A program made the position numbers and the translations under genes. Below the pieces are notes generated by a model. It saw nothing but the letters and a program-made list of their open reading frames with translations. It was not told where the DNA came from and made no database searches. A stretch of 64,000 nucleotides of DNA, from positions 186,001 to 250,000 of the forward strand of contig JAEWRY010000044.1 in NCBI GenBank assembly GCA_023459875.1, written 5' to 3'. The stretch comes from Bacillota bacterium (lineage in GTDB: Bacteria > Bacillota > Clostridia > Oscillospirales > Oscillospiraceae). Each line of letters starts with the position of its first letter. Position 1 is the first letter of the stretch. Positions 33,515 to 42,364 of this stretch are shown here, piece after piece.

Positions 33515-34216
33515 CTACCACTCGATTTGTTCCACCGGCTTGGGTGATGCGTTGCGCTCCACCGCGTCCACCCTTCCGTTTTTGATATGGATGACCCGGT
33601 CCGCCATAGGCGTCACAGCCGAATTGTGCGTAACGACCACAACCGTCATCCCGTGCTGCCGGCAGGTGTCCTGCAAAAGCTTCAGCACTGCTTTACCCGT
33701 AACATAATCCAGGGCGCCCGTGGGTTCGTCACAGAGGAGCAGCTTGGGGTCCTTCGCCAGTGCACGGGCAATGGCCACCCGCTGCTGCTCTCCGCCGGAA
33801 AGCTGGGCAGGAAAATTACCGAGCCGTGCCTGCAGCCCCACCCAAGTAAGTACCTTCTCCGCGTCCAGAGGCGTCCGGCAGATCTGGGAAGCCAGCTCTA
33901 CGTTTTCAAGCGCGGTGAGATTCTGAACCAGATTATAGAACTGAAAAACAAAGCCGATGTCGTAGCGGCGGTAGGTGGTGAGCTGCCGGGAGGAATACCC
34001 GCTTATCTGCTGCCCGTTTACCAAGATCTCGCCCCCGTTGCAGGAGTCCATACCGCCAAGCAAATTCAGTACGGTGGTCTTGCCCGCGCCCGAAGGGCCC
34101 ACGATAACGGCGAACTCACCCTTTTCGATTTCAAAAGAGATCTGTTCCACGGCGTTAATAATGACTTCGCCCATCTGATATTGCTTTACGACGTTTTGAA
34201 AAGAAATATATGACAT
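33515..34216 (-). CDS. ABC transporter ATP-binding protein, MacB/LolD type
   Basis: The 233-residue ATPase has Walker A GPSGAGKTT, the Q-loop (FVFQFYNL), signature LSGGEQQRVAIARAL, Walker B LLLCDEPTGALD and the H-loop TH in VVVVTHNSA. EPTGALD is typical of the MacB/LolD/FtsE class that pairs with FtsX-type permeases, which matches the next gene 51 bases downstream. GAGAGGGA precedes the ATG. The divergent TetR-type gene probably regulates it through repeats at 34304-34338. Confidence 0.95.
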   Translation of the reverse strand: MSYISFQNVVKQYQMGEVIINAVEQISFEIEKGEFAVIVGPSGAGKTTVLNLLGGMDSCNGGEILVNGQQISGYSSRQLTTYRRYDIGFVFQFYNLVQNLTALENVELASQICRTPLDAEKVLTWVGLQARLGNFPAQLSGGEQQRVAIARALAKDPKLLLCDEPTGALDYVTGKAVLKLLQDTCRQHGMTVVVVTHNSAVTPMADRVIHIKNGRVDAVERNASPKPVEQIEW

Positions 34217-34273
34217 CGGCGCGTCCCTCTCTCTGTCGATTAAGAAACAGGTGTTGCTTTTTTCCCATCCTTC

Positions 34274-34301
34274 ATTATAATTAATACGATAAAAGTTTCA
34301 A
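34274..34301 (-). promoter_or_regulatory. Sigma-A promoter of the ABC transporter operon
   Basis: On the minus strand TTGAAA (34301-34296) and TATAAT (34279-34274) are spaced 16 bases apart, about 57 bases upstream of the ATPase start. Confidence 0.7.
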
Positions 34302-34303
34302 CA

Positions 34304-34338
34304 AACACATAATTTGAAAACGTGTTTTAACCAACACA
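34304..34338. promoter_or_regulatory. Candidate TetR operator repeats
   Basis: Three alternating half-sites are present: AACAC (34304-34308), GTGTT (34322-34326) and AACAC (34333-34337). The last two form GTGTT-6-AACAC, a perfect inverted repeat. They sit between the divergent ABC and TetR genes, next to the ABC -35 box and over the likely TetR promoter. I infer they are the TetR protein's binding sites. Confidence 0.5.
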
Positions 34339-34370
34339 TTTAAAAAAAGTGACGCACGGAGGGAAACTTT

Positions 34371-34961
34371 GTGGAGATACAGACCGACCGCCGCACAAGA
34401 AAGACGCTCGCCATCCTTCGACAGAGCTTGACCACCCTGCTGCGGGAAAAAAGCGTAAAAGAAATCACGGTAAAAGAGCTCACGGCCCTTGCCGATATTA
34501 ACCGGGGTACCTTTTACCGCCATTACCGGGATATTTACGATATGATGGAGCAGCTGGAAAACGAGCTGTTTGACCAGTTCCGTTCCATGCTGGACACCTA
34601 TACCGCGTCTGACCTGAGCCGCGGGCTGGGGCTGATTTTAAGCGACATTTTCCGCTTTATTGGAAGAAATCTTGACCTGTCCTCTGCGCTCATCGACCGG
34701 GGCGGCAACACTTTATTTCTGGATCGCCTGAGAGCCGCTGTCTATGACAAGGTGTTCCGTGAATGGGCGGGACTTTACAAATTTGAAAATGAAAAACGGC
34801 TAAACCAGGTTCTCTCCTTCATAGTTGGCGGTGTGATTGAACTGCTCCGCGACTGGATGGACGAGGGCTGCCCCCAATCGCCGGAGGAAATGGCCCTTTT
34901 TTCCGAGCAGCTCATTTTGTTTGGTCTGGGGCCCATGGAGTATAACCGCCAGTTACGTTAA
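34371..34961 (+). CDS. TetR/AcrR-family transcriptional regulator
   Basis: The 196-residue protein has an N-terminal TetR helix-turn-helix (about 10-55): LTTLLREKSVKEITVKELTA, then LADINRGTFYRHYRDIYDMM. The C-terminal part (about 70-190) resembles the TetR_C_7 effector domain with a conserved ILSDIFRFIGRN segment. GTG start at 34371, with GGAGGG about ten bases upstream. It is divergent from the ABC exporter pair, with putative operators between, so it most likely represses that pair and itself. Its last codons overlap the end of the converging MntP-like gene by nine bases. Confidence 0.88.
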   Translation: MEIQTDRRTRKTLAILRQSLTTLLREKSVKEITVKELTALADINRGTFYRHYRDIYDMMEQLENELFDQFRSMLDTYTASDLSRGLGLILSDIFRFIGRNLDLSSALIDRGGNTLFLDRLRAAVYDKVFREWAGLYKFENEKRLNQVLSFIVGGVIELLRDWMDEGCPQSPEEMALFSEQLILFGLGPMEYNRQLR

Positions 34962-35528
34962 CAGCCCCCAAAGCCCCAGAAGCAGGAGCAGAACGCCGGA
35001 ACACCCCAGCGCCCAGCCGCCCATGGGCTTTCCGACGGTCAGGCGGCCCAGCCTGTGTCCAAGCGCCAGAGCAATAAGGGTAACGCCAAAATTCACCGTC
35101 CCGCCCCAAAGGGGAGAGACACCGCTGATTCCGGCGGCCACGCCCGCACCCGCATTGTTGATTCCCAGTGCGGCGGAGAGAGAGCACAAAGCGGCGAAAC
35201 CGCCGCCGGATACCGCGGGAGCGGGTATCGTGTTGCGTTTTGCAAGCGCGTCCAGCAAAAACCATATCCCCATGAAGATAAGAACCAGGCTTCCCAAAGC
35301 ATGGACGCCGCCAAGCGGCAGCATGCTTGCTGCCCGAGCGCCCAGGACCAGCGCCAGGACGGTCACCAACGTGGTAATGATTGCGATGATCATAGCCCCA
35401 AAGCGGGAGAGCGTGTTGCCGTCCAAAGCATGACCGGCGGCAAGCAGGACGGTATCCAGATTACAAGCCAGCGCAAAAATAAGCGCGGGACAAAACAAAC
35501 CCAAGGCAGGCACCCCTTTTCCCATCAT
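34953..35528 (-). CDS. MntP/YtaF-type membrane efflux protein
   Basis: The 191-residue protein is almost wholly hydrophobic, with six predicted membrane segments in two three-helix halves. The first half has ALIFALACNLDTVLLAAGHA and the second has SAALGINNAGAGVAAGI. This repeated small-residue/Asp pattern fits the MntP (manganese exporter) and YtaF (sporulation membrane) families of the LysE superfamily. The second half has Asn where MntP has Asp, so metal specificity is uncertain. The ATG at 35528 has no clear ribosome binding site; TTG at 35504 follows AAAGGGG by eight bases and may be the real start. Confidence 0.65.
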   Translation of the reverse strand: MMGKGVPALGLFCPALIFALACNLDTVLLAAGHALDGNTLSRFGAMIIAIITTLVTVLALVLGARAASMLPLGGVHALGSLVLIFMGIWFLLDALAKRNTIPAPAVSGGGFAALCSLSAALGINNAGAGVAAGISGVSPLWGGTVNFGVTLIALALGHRLGRLTVGKPMGGWALGCSGVLLLLLGLWGLLT

Positions 35529-35571
35529 CTTACGAAAAAGACCGGGATTGAGTGCAAAAACTTGCCCTGTG

Positions 35572-35580
35572 TGATATAAT
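35572..35580 (+). promoter_or_regulatory. Extended -10 promoter of the HD-domain gene operon
   Basis: TGATATAAT at 35572-35580 is an extended -10 box, 30 bases before the ATG at 35611. No good -35 box at standard spacing is visible, as is common for extended -10 promoters. Confidence 0.5.
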
Positions 35581-35610
35581 GAAATTTACTGTATAAAAGG
35601 GAGGCTTGCT

Positions 35611-36192
35611 ATGTCCGGCCGGGAAGAATTTATCGAACTCTATAACGCCAACATAAAACGAAGCGGTGCGGATGAACTGCTCAGTTATCTGGAAACCAAA
35701 AGCGACTTCTTCACCGCTCCCGCGTCCGCCAAGTATCATGGCGCTTATTCCGGCGGCTTATGCGACCACAGTCTCAACGTTTATCGCTGTCTGGTGGATT
35801 ATTTAGCCCGGGAACGGGTTAAAACAGTATTTGGACTCGCTTACAGCGACGAGTCGGTGGCTATAGCGGCGCTGCTCCACGATCTGTGCAAGGCCGGGTG
35901 CTATCGGGCGGGGACTCGCAACGTTAAGGATGAGAACGGAAAGTGGCAGACCGTGCCCACCTTTTTTTACGAAGACCCCCTTCCCTACGGACACGGAGAA
36001 AAATCCGTTTACATCGCAAGCGGCTTTCTCCGCCTGACCCGGGAGGAGGCCATGGCCATCCGGTGGCACATGGGATTCTCCGGTACGGAGGACAACCATA
36101 TGGTCGGCCGGGCGCTGAAGCAGTATCCTCTGGCGTTTGCTCTGTCGGTAGCCGACATGGAGGCCACATATTTCCTGGAAGACGAGGTTTAG
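35611..36192 (+). CDS. HD-domain hydrolase, unknown substrate
   Basis: The 193-residue protein carries an HD metal-phosphohydrolase domain. The metal ligands are seen in GLCDHSLNVYR (first His), ALLHDLCKAGCY (HD, near residues 91-92), and later His residues in PYGHGEKSV and RWHMGF. The same spacing is seen in HD proteins that act on nucleotides or nucleic-acid ends. I do not recognise the substrate. It is one base before the shikimate-kinase-like gene, and with the DEAD helicase the three form one tight unit, so a link to RNA or nucleotide metabolism is possible. Confidence 0.8.
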   Translation: MSGREEFIELYNANIKRSGADELLSYLETKSDFFTAPASAKYHGAYSGGLCDHSLNVYRCLVDYLARERVKTVFGLAYSDESVAIAALLHDLCKAGCYRAGTRNVKDENGKWQTVPTFFYEDPLPYGHGEKSVYIASGFLRLTREEAMAIRWHMGFSGTEDNHMVGRALKQYPLAFALSVADMEATYFLEDEV

Positions 36193-36193
36193 G

Positions 36194-36715
36194 ATGGACA
36201 ATATCATACTCATCGGCATGCCGGGCGCGGGGAAAAGCACCGTAGGCGTGCTCGCCGCCAAAGCGCTGGGGTACACTTTTCTGGATACGGATTTGCTTCT
36301 CCAGGCCAGGCAGGGCATGCTGCTGCAAACTATTCTCAATATCCGGGGGATAGAAGCCTTCCTTTCGGCAGAGGAAGCTGCCATCCGAGAAATCTCCTGC
36401 GGCAAAACCGTGATCGCGACCGGCGGCAGCGTGGTGTGCGAGCCTTCTGCCATGGCGCATCTGAAAAGCCTTGGTAAAATTATCTGGCTTCGCGTTCCTC
36501 TTCCGGAACTCTCCAAACGGCTCTCCGACATCAGCACCCGGGGTATTGCGCTTGAGCCCGGAGAAACGTTAAAAGACCTTTTTCAAAGCCGTTCGCCTTT
36601 ATATCAAAAATACGCCGATATAACGGTGGTCGCCTCCGGGCAGCGCCTGGAGGAAACCGTAGCCATGCTTCTGCGTGAACTGGCAAACTATAAAACAAAG
36701 GACATTGATGTATGA
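36194..36715 (+). CDS. Shikimate kinase-like P-loop kinase
   Basis: The 173-residue protein has the shikimate kinase fold. Walker A is GMPGAGKST (8-16), the DTD motif is at 31-33, and the late RSPLY adenine-loop motif is present. The substrate site differs from real AroK. The Arg of FRxxE is replaced in GIEAFLSAEE (Leu57), the GGG motif is GGS (77-79), and the lid reads STRGIALEPGETL. So phosphorylation of shikimate is doubtful, though databases are likely to call it AroK. No other aromatic-pathway gene is near; it overlaps the DEAD helicase start by four bases (ATGA). Confidence 0.75.
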   Translation: MDNIILIGMPGAGKSTVGVLAAKALGYTFLDTDLLLQARQGMLLQTILNIRGIEAFLSAEEAAIREISCGKTVIATGGSVVCEPSAMAHLKSLGKIIWLRVPLPELSKRLSDISTRGIALEPGETLKDLFQSRSPLYQKYADITVVASGQRLEETVAMLLRELANYKTKDIDV

Positions 36716-38478
36716 TAAAATTTCAGGACCTGGGACTCATCGCACCGATTTTAAAAGCGCTGGACAACCAGGGCTATACCATTCCCTCTCCGATACAGAC
36801 CGGAGCTATCCCCCCCGCGCTGGAGGGACGGGATGTGCTGGGCTGCGCCCAGACAGGCACGGGCAAAACCTGCGCCTTCGCCGCTCCCATTCTTCAGCGC
36901 CTGAACAGTTCCCATACAGAGGGCCGGCCTATCCGTGCCCTGATCCTCACCCCCACCCGTGAATTGGCCCTTCAGATCCAGGAAAGCTTTGAAGCCTATG
37001 GGAAAGGGCTTTCCCTGCGTTCCGCCGTGATCTTCGGCGGAGTCGGTCAGGCGCCCCAGGTGGAAAAGCTGAAACGCGGCGTGGATATCTTGGTCGCTAC
37101 GCCTGGCCGTCTGCTGGACCTTCAGGAGCAGGGTCTCCTTTCTCTCGGCAGAGTGGAAATTCTTGTGCTGGACGAGGCGGACCGGATGCTGGACATGGGC
37201 TTCATCCACGACGTGCGCCGGGTGCTGAAGCTCCTGCCGGAGAAAAAGCAGACTCTCTTTTTCTCCGCCACCATGCCGCCGGAGGTTACGACACTGGTGA
37301 ATTCCCTGCTTCATAATCCGGCGCGTGTCATGGTGGATCCAGTTTCCTCCCCGGTGGAAATTATCGATCAAAGCGTTTACCTGGTAGACAGAGGCAACAA
37401 AAGTAAGCTGCTGGCCAGGCTGATCGACCAACTCCCGGTCAAAAACGCCCTTGTCTTTGCCCGTACCAAGCATGGGGCCAACAAGGTAGCCGCCGATCTC
37501 ATAAAAAGCGGGATTGCCGCCGCCGCCATCCACGGCAACAAAAGCCAGATGGCAAGACAGCAGGCTCTGGCAGACTTCAAGGCGGGTAAAATCCGTGCTC
37601 TTGTGGCGACCGACATTGCCGCCCGGGGGCTTGATATCGAAGAACTCTCCCACGTCGTTAACTATAACCTTCCGGAGGTGCCGGAAACCTATATTCACCG
37701 CATCGGGCGCACCGGCAGGGCCGGGCGGGAGGGAACCGCTATTTCCTTCTGCGATTTTGGGGAAAAGCCCCTTCTTGCAGAGATTGAAAAGCTGTTGGGG
37801 AAAAAAATCACCCGTATAGAGGACCATCCCTGGCCTATGGAGGTCTTTGAGACAGTGGTAAAAGATGCGCGGGGCAGAGCGGTGAACCCGGAAGACGCCG
37901 AAGCCAGGGCCGCCGCCAAAGCGCGGAAAATGGAACGCCAGACGAAAGCCAGGCCGGAAATCCCCGGCAAAAAGGAAAGAAGCGCCAAAAAGGCGGAGCC
38001 CACGCCCGCCCCCTCCGCTCTGGCACGCCAAGAAAAGCCGAGGCCAAGTGTTGTTCGCGGTCGGCGGCTCAAACAGCTGGAGGACACACTGCCTGCCAAT
38101 CCTCAGCAGCCCGCAGGAGATTTCGCACGGCCAAATCCCCTGGACGGCGACAGGATCATGGATGCTACCGCCCGGCTGCTGGCTCCCAGACCGCACGTGC
38201 CGTCTCCCATCGCGCCGAAGACTCCTGCCCCCAAGGCGGTCCGGCGAGTACAGGAAACGTCCCCTAAAAACGCGCTTCCGAAGAAGTCAGAGCCGGCAAA
38301 GCAAGCCGCTCCGCTCTCCGAAAAGAGGGAGGCTGTAAAAAAAGCACCCTCCTCCCCCGGCAGGCATGATCCCCGCCGCCGGCAAGCGCCCAGAGATTCC
38401 CGTCCCAGCTCCGCAAAACAGAAGGACTCCACCGAACAGCCAAGTCTTATGAAACCCTACTATATCAAACACGATTAG
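36712..38478 (+). CDS. DEAD-box RNA helicase
   Basis: The 588-residue protein has the full DEAD-box set: Q motif (PSPIQTGAIP), motif I AQTGTGKT, PTRELA, TPGRLLD, motif II DEAD (LDEADRMLDMGF), motif III SAT, and C-terminal TDIAARGLDIEE and HRIGRTGRAG. After the core (about 370) comes a 200-residue low-complexity tail rich in Lys, Pro, Arg and Ala, probably an RNA-binding extension. This resembles RhlE/CshA-type helicases used in RNA decay or ribosome assembly. It is the last gene of the HD-kinase-helicase unit. Confidence 0.95.
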   Translation: MIKFQDLGLIAPILKALDNQGYTIPSPIQTGAIPPALEGRDVLGCAQTGTGKTCAFAAPILQRLNSSHTEGRPIRALILTPTRELALQIQESFEAYGKGLSLRSAVIFGGVGQAPQVEKLKRGVDILVATPGRLLDLQEQGLLSLGRVEILVLDEADRMLDMGFIHDVRRVLKLLPEKKQTLFFSATMPPEVTTLVNSLLHNPARVMVDPVSSPVEIIDQSVYLVDRGNKSKLLARLIDQLPVKNALVFARTKHGANKVAADLIKSGIAAAAIHGNKSQMARQQALADFKAGKIRALVATDIAARGLDIEELSHVVNYNLPEVPETYIHRIGRTGRAGREGTAISFCDFGEKPLLAEIEKLLGKKITRIEDHPWPMEVFETVVKDARGRAVNPEDAEARAAAKARKMERQTKARPEIPGKKERSAKKAEPTPAPSALARQEKPRPSVVRGRRLKQLEDTLPANPQQPAGDFARPNPLDGDRIMDATARLLAPRPHVPSPIAPKTPAPKAVRRVQETSPKNALPKKSEPAKQAAPLSEKREAVKKAPSSPGRHDPRRRQAPRDSRPSSAKQKDSTEQPSLMKPYYIKHD

Positions 38479-38506
38479 ATATAAGGGGGCGAGTCAGGAG
38501 GCAGAC

Positions 38507-39358
38507 ATGACCAAAAACCGATCTCGTTTCCGAGGTATTGGCCTGTGGATCGCAGTTGCCGCCGTCCCCCTCCTCATTCTATTCTTTTGGACCCAACAAA
38601 ATCTAATTCAAGCGGAGACTGTGGAACTAAGGTCAGAAAGACTGCCCGCGGCATTCGACGGTTTCCGCATCGCTATTATCTCCGATCTGCACGGTAAGGT
38701 CTTCGTTGAAAACAACGACGTGCTGCTCAAGAAGGTAGCCGCGCTGAAACCCGACATGATCGCCATTACGGGAGATCTCATTGAGGCGGGGGAGCAGTTT
38801 GCCATGGTGCCGGCGGTGGCCTCCGGCCTTTGCGCCATTGCTCCGACTTATTACGTTACGGGCAATCACGAATGGAATGTCAGGCGGGTGCCTGAGCTTA
38901 AAAAGCTGCTGACTCAGTGCGGCGTCACCGTCCTTACCAATAAATTTGTTACTCTTGAGCGAAACGGCCAGACGCTTGTGGTGGCGGGAATTGACGACCC
39001 CAACGGCCCCGCCGACCAAAAAACCCTGGGCGAACTGGAAAAGGAAGTGGCAGCCGCCTATCAGGACCCCTTCTGGATTTTGCTCGCCCACCGCAATGAT
39101 CTTTCCAGGTATGACTCGGAGAACTGCGCCGATCTTGTCCTCTGCGGTCATGCCCACGGGGGCTTGATCCGGCTTCCCCTCATTGGAGGCCTCATCGGTA
39201 CTGACAGGCAGCTTTTTCCCAAATACACCAGCGGCGTGTGGCAAACACAATGGGATAAACAAGTGTTTATTTCCCGGGGATTGGGAAACGCCGGCCGGAC
39301 CTTTCGTCTCTTTAACCGGCCCCAGCTGCCTCTCGTGATTCTCAGAACGGTGCAATAA
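38507..39358 (+). CDS. Membrane-anchored metallophosphoesterase
   Basis: The 283-residue protein has an N-terminal membrane segment (about 10-30) and a calcineurin-like phosphoesterase domain. The metal and catalytic motifs are ISDLHGK, ITGDLIEAGE, TGNHEWN and CGHAHGGLIRLP, in the normal order (D-x-H, G-D, G-N-H-E, G-H-x-H). YkuE/UDP-2,3-diacylglucosamine-like enzymes have this layout and often remove phosphate from lipids or nucleotides. The substrate is unknown. CAGGAGG lies eight bases before the ATG. The gap to mnmG is 46 bases. Confidence 0.88.
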   Translation: MTKNRSRFRGIGLWIAVAAVPLLILFFWTQQNLIQAETVELRSERLPAAFDGFRIAIISDLHGKVFVENNDVLLKKVAALKPDMIAITGDLIEAGEQFAMVPAVASGLCAIAPTYYVTGNHEWNVRRVPELKKLLTQCGVTVLTNKFVTLERNGQTLVVAGIDDPNGPADQKTLGELEKEVAAAYQDPFWILLAHRNDLSRYDSENCADLVLCGHAHGGLIRLPLIGGLIGTDRQLFPKYTSGVWQTQWDKQVFISRGLGNAGRTFRLFNRPQLPLVILRTVQ

Positions 39359-39404
39359 AAATACTCCTGGGCGGAGAGCGCCGCCCGAAAGGTTGCTTTC
39401 CAGT

Positions 39405-41273
39405 ATGGACTACTTTGCAGGAAAATTCGATATCGCCGTCGTCGGCGCAGGCCACGCCGGAATTGAAGCCGCTCTGGCCTCCGCGCGTCTTGGCCTTGCC
39501 ACGGTGTGCTTCTCCGTCAATCTGGACGCCGTCGGCAATATGCCCTGCAACCCCGCCATCGGCGGCACCGGAAAGGGCCACCTGGTGCGGGAGCTGGACG
39601 CCCTTGGCGGCGAAATGGCCAGAGCTGCAGACAGGGCCTGCATCCAATACCGGATGCTCAACCGCGGCAAAGGCCCGGCCGTCTGGTCCCTTCGTGCGCA
39701 GGCTGACCGGCGGGAATATCAGAAAATTATGAAGCACACCCTGGAGCTGCAGAATAATCTCTGTGTCAAGCAGGGCGAGGTGGTGGAGGTACTTACCGAG
39801 GGAGGCGCCGTCTCAGGGGTGAAAACCACGACCGGAGCCCTGTATCAGGTGCGCGCTGTGGTCATTGCCACGGGCACTTACCTGGGCGGGCGCACCATCA
39901 TCGGGGACGTTACCCGGCAGAGCGGCCCCGACGGCCTTTCCGCCGCCCTGTCCCTTACCGAAAGCCTGCGGAAGCTGGGACTCTCTCTTCGGCGTTTCAA
40001 AACGGGGACCCCTCCCCGGCTGAACGCCCGCAGCGTAGACTTTTCCAAAATGGAACTCCAGCCGGGCGACGAGGATGCCCTTCCTTTCTCCTTTGAAACC
40101 GAAACTCCGCCGGTTAACCGGGCTGCCTGCTACCTTACCTATACCAACGAGAAGACCCACCAGATCATCAGGGCCAATCTGGATCGGTCTCCCCTTTACT
40201 CGGGCGTCATCAAGGGAGTCGGCCCCCGTTACTGCCCCTCCATTGAGGACAAGGTGGTAAGGTTTGCCCAGAAGAACCGCCATCAGCTTTTTATAGAACC
40301 CATGGGCCTGGATACCGAGGAAGTGTACGTACAGGGCTTTTCCTCATCCCTGCCAGAGGATGTGCAGGTTCAAATGCTTCACACCATCGCCGGGCTGGAA
40401 CACGCCGAAATGACCAGGACGGCATATGCCATCGAATATGACTGCGTGGATCCCACCGAGCTGCTTCCCACCCTGGAACACAAAAAAATCGCCGGCCTTT
40501 ACGGCGCGGGCCAGTTCTGCGGCTCCTCCGGCTATGAGGAGGCGGCGGCGCAGGGGTTGGTGGCGGGTGTGAACGCCGCGCTTAGGCTTCTGGGACGGCC
40601 TCCCATGATTCTCGGGCGGGACCAGGGGTATATCGGCGTACTCATTGACGACCTTGTGACAAAGGGGACCAATGAACCATACCGGATGATGACCTCCCGT
40701 ACCGAATACCGCCTGCGCTGCCGCCAGGATAACGCCGACCTGCGGCTTTGCCCGATTGGATATGCGGTTGGGCTGGTCAGTCTGGAACGTTACCAAAGTG
40801 TTAAAGAAAAGTACGCCTCCGTGGAAGCCGAGATGGCAAGACTCGAGCATACCGGCGCCGTGACCGGCGCGCAGTTGGACGAGTTTTTGGCTGCACTGGG
40901 AGAACCGGCGGCAAAAAGCGGAATCCGACTTGCCGACCTTCTGCGGCGGCCTTCCATCAGCTATGCCGCACTGGCTTCCTTTGACCCATCAAGGCCCACG
41001 CTTTCCCCAGCGGTCACTGAACAGGTGGAAATCTCCATAAAATACGCGGGTTATATCGACCGGCAGAACCGCCAGGTGGAAGAGATGCGCCGGCTGGAGG
41101 ACAGGACGCTTCCTCAGACGCTTGATTATCTCTCCATGGACGGTCTGCGCCTTGAAGCCCGTCAGAAACTGGACAAGATTCGGCCTCTTAATCTCGGCCA
41201 GGCGTCCCGCATCTCCGGGGTGTCTCCGGCGGATATGGCGGCACTGATGATTTATTTGGAGCGGACACGATGA
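39405..41273 (+). CDS. mnmG: tRNA uridine 5-carboxymethylaminomethyl modification enzyme MnmG
   Basis: MnmG (GidA) with MnmE installs cmnm5 at the wobble uridine (U34) of several tRNAs. The 622-residue FAD protein has VVGAGHAGIEAALASARLG at the N-terminus, NPAIGGTGKGHLVRE (FAD/NADH motif), the AGQFCGSSGYEEAAAQGLVA loop, and the C-terminal domain that contacts MnmE. The ATG at 39405 gives the normal start; AAAGG is about 13 bases upstream. MnmA, which thiolates the same uridine, follows in ATGA overlap. No mnmE gene is in the window. Confidence 0.97.
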   Translation: MDYFAGKFDIAVVGAGHAGIEAALASARLGLATVCFSVNLDAVGNMPCNPAIGGTGKGHLVRELDALGGEMARAADRACIQYRMLNRGKGPAVWSLRAQADRREYQKIMKHTLELQNNLCVKQGEVVEVLTEGGAVSGVKTTTGALYQVRAVVIATGTYLGGRTIIGDVTRQSGPDGLSAALSLTESLRKLGLSLRRFKTGTPPRLNARSVDFSKMELQPGDEDALPFSFETETPPVNRAACYLTYTNEKTHQIIRANLDRSPLYSGVIKGVGPRYCPSIEDKVVRFAQKNRHQLFIEPMGLDTEEVYVQGFSSSLPEDVQVQMLHTIAGLEHAEMTRTAYAIEYDCVDPTELLPTLEHKKIAGLYGAGQFCGSSGYEEAAAQGLVAGVNAALRLLGRPPMILGRDQGYIGVLIDDLVTKGTNEPYRMMTSRTEYRLRCRQDNADLRLCPIGYAVGLVSLERYQSVKEKYASVEAEMARLEHTGAVTGAQLDEFLAALGEPAAKSGIRLADLLRRPSISYAALASFDPSRPTLSPAVTEQVEISIKYAGYIDRQNRQVEEMRRLEDRTLPQTLDYLSMDGLRLEARQKLDKIRPLNLGQASRISGVSPADMAALMIYLERTR

Positions 41274-42283
41274 AAAAAAGCGTTGTTCTTGGTCTCTCGG
41301 GAGGCGTGGACTCGGCGGTAACAGCCAAGCAGTTGCTGGAGGCAGGCTTTGAAGTACATCCCCTGTGGCTGGATATCGGGCTGGGAGGCGGCGAGGACGC
41401 GGCTTCTGTGGCCGCCTCGCTGGGTCTCCGGCTCGAACGGGCGGATATCAGGGGGGCACTGGAGCAATCCGTCTGTGTTCCCTTCGCGTCCGATTATCTG
41501 TCCGGGCGCACTCCCCTGCCCTGCGCTCACTGCAATCGCCTGGTAAAATTCCCCGCTCTTGTGTCCCTGGCAGACGGGGTAGGCGCCCAGTTCGTGGCCA
41601 CCGGCCACTATGCCCGCTGCGAGGATGGTCTTCTCAAAAAGGGAAAGTCGGCTAACGATCAGTCCTATATGCTGGCCAGATTGCCCAAAGAAATATTACA
41701 AAGAGTAATATTCCCCCTTTGTGATTACGAAAAGGCACAGGTTCGGGCGTTGGCGCGCTCCTATGGTTTGCCTGTGGCGGAGAAAAGAGACAGTATGGAA
41801 ATCTGTTTCATTCCGGATAACGACTATGGTGCCTGGCTGGAGCGGCGGGGCAAGATGCCCCCTCCTGGAGATTTTGTCGATGCCGCCGGTACTGTGCTCG
41901 GCAGGCATAAAGGCATTCACCATTACACCCTGGGCCAGCGCAGGGGGCTGGGCATCTCCGCGGAAAGCCGTCTTTTTGTGAGCGCTATAAAGCCCGAGGC
42001 CAATCAGGTAGTGCTCTCCACGGGAGAAGATCTTTTCTACAGCCGGGTAGTATGCAGCGATCTCAACTGGCTGTCCGACGCCCCTCTTGAGAAGCCGATT
42101 CCGGTATCTGTGCGGCTGCGTCATACCAAGACAGAGAGCGCCGCCACTTTGTCTCCCTGTGACACGGGCGTCATGCTGGAACTGGAAAAACCCGCCCGCG
42201 CGCCAACTCCCGGTCAGCTTGCGGTTTTCTACCGTGACGATCTTGTGCTCGGCAGCGCCTGGATTGAAAACAGTTTCCAGTAG
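41270..42283 (+). CDS. mnmA: tRNA-specific 2-thiouridylase MnmA
   Basis: MnmA thiolates U34 at position 2 of Lys, Glu and Gln tRNAs. The 337-residue protein has the PP-loop LSGGVDSAVTA, the catalytic pair LPCAHCN (nucleophile Cys near residue 86) and the second Cys in MEICFIPDNDYG, which forms the persulfide. GQRRGLGIS and the beta-barrel C-terminus follow. It is a little shorter than typical MnmA (about 360), mainly around the N-terminal half. It overlaps mnmG by four bases, so both wobble-U34 modifications are co-expressed. Confidence 0.92.
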   Translation: MKKSVVLGLSGGVDSAVTAKQLLEAGFEVHPLWLDIGLGGGEDAASVAASLGLRLERADIRGALEQSVCVPFASDYLSGRTPLPCAHCNRLVKFPALVSLADGVGAQFVATGHYARCEDGLLKKGKSANDQSYMLARLPKEILQRVIFPLCDYEKAQVRALARSYGLPVAEKRDSMEICFIPDNDYGAWLERRGKMPPPGDFVDAAGTVLGRHKGIHHYTLGQRRGLGISAESRLFVSAIKPEANQVVLSTGEDLFYSRVVCSDLNWLSDAPLEKPIPVSVRLRHTKTESAATLSPCDTGVMLELEKPARAPTPGQLAVFYRDDLVLGSAWIENSFQ

Positions 42284-42291
42284 CATTCGAA

Positions 42292-42334
42292 AACACCCCG
42301 CAGATTGCACGCAATGTACAATCTGCGGGGTGTT
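42292..42334. terminator. Bidirectional terminator between mnmA and the P-type-ATPase-like gene
   Basis: AACACCCCGCAGATTG (42292-42307) pairs perfectly with CAATCTGCGGGGTGTT (42319-42334), a 16-pair stem. The T-run is better on the minus strand (GGTGTTTTCG), serving the gene at 42365. Confidence 0.8.
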
Positions 42335-42364
42335 CTATTCGGTATCTTTTTTATCGTTAATGAT

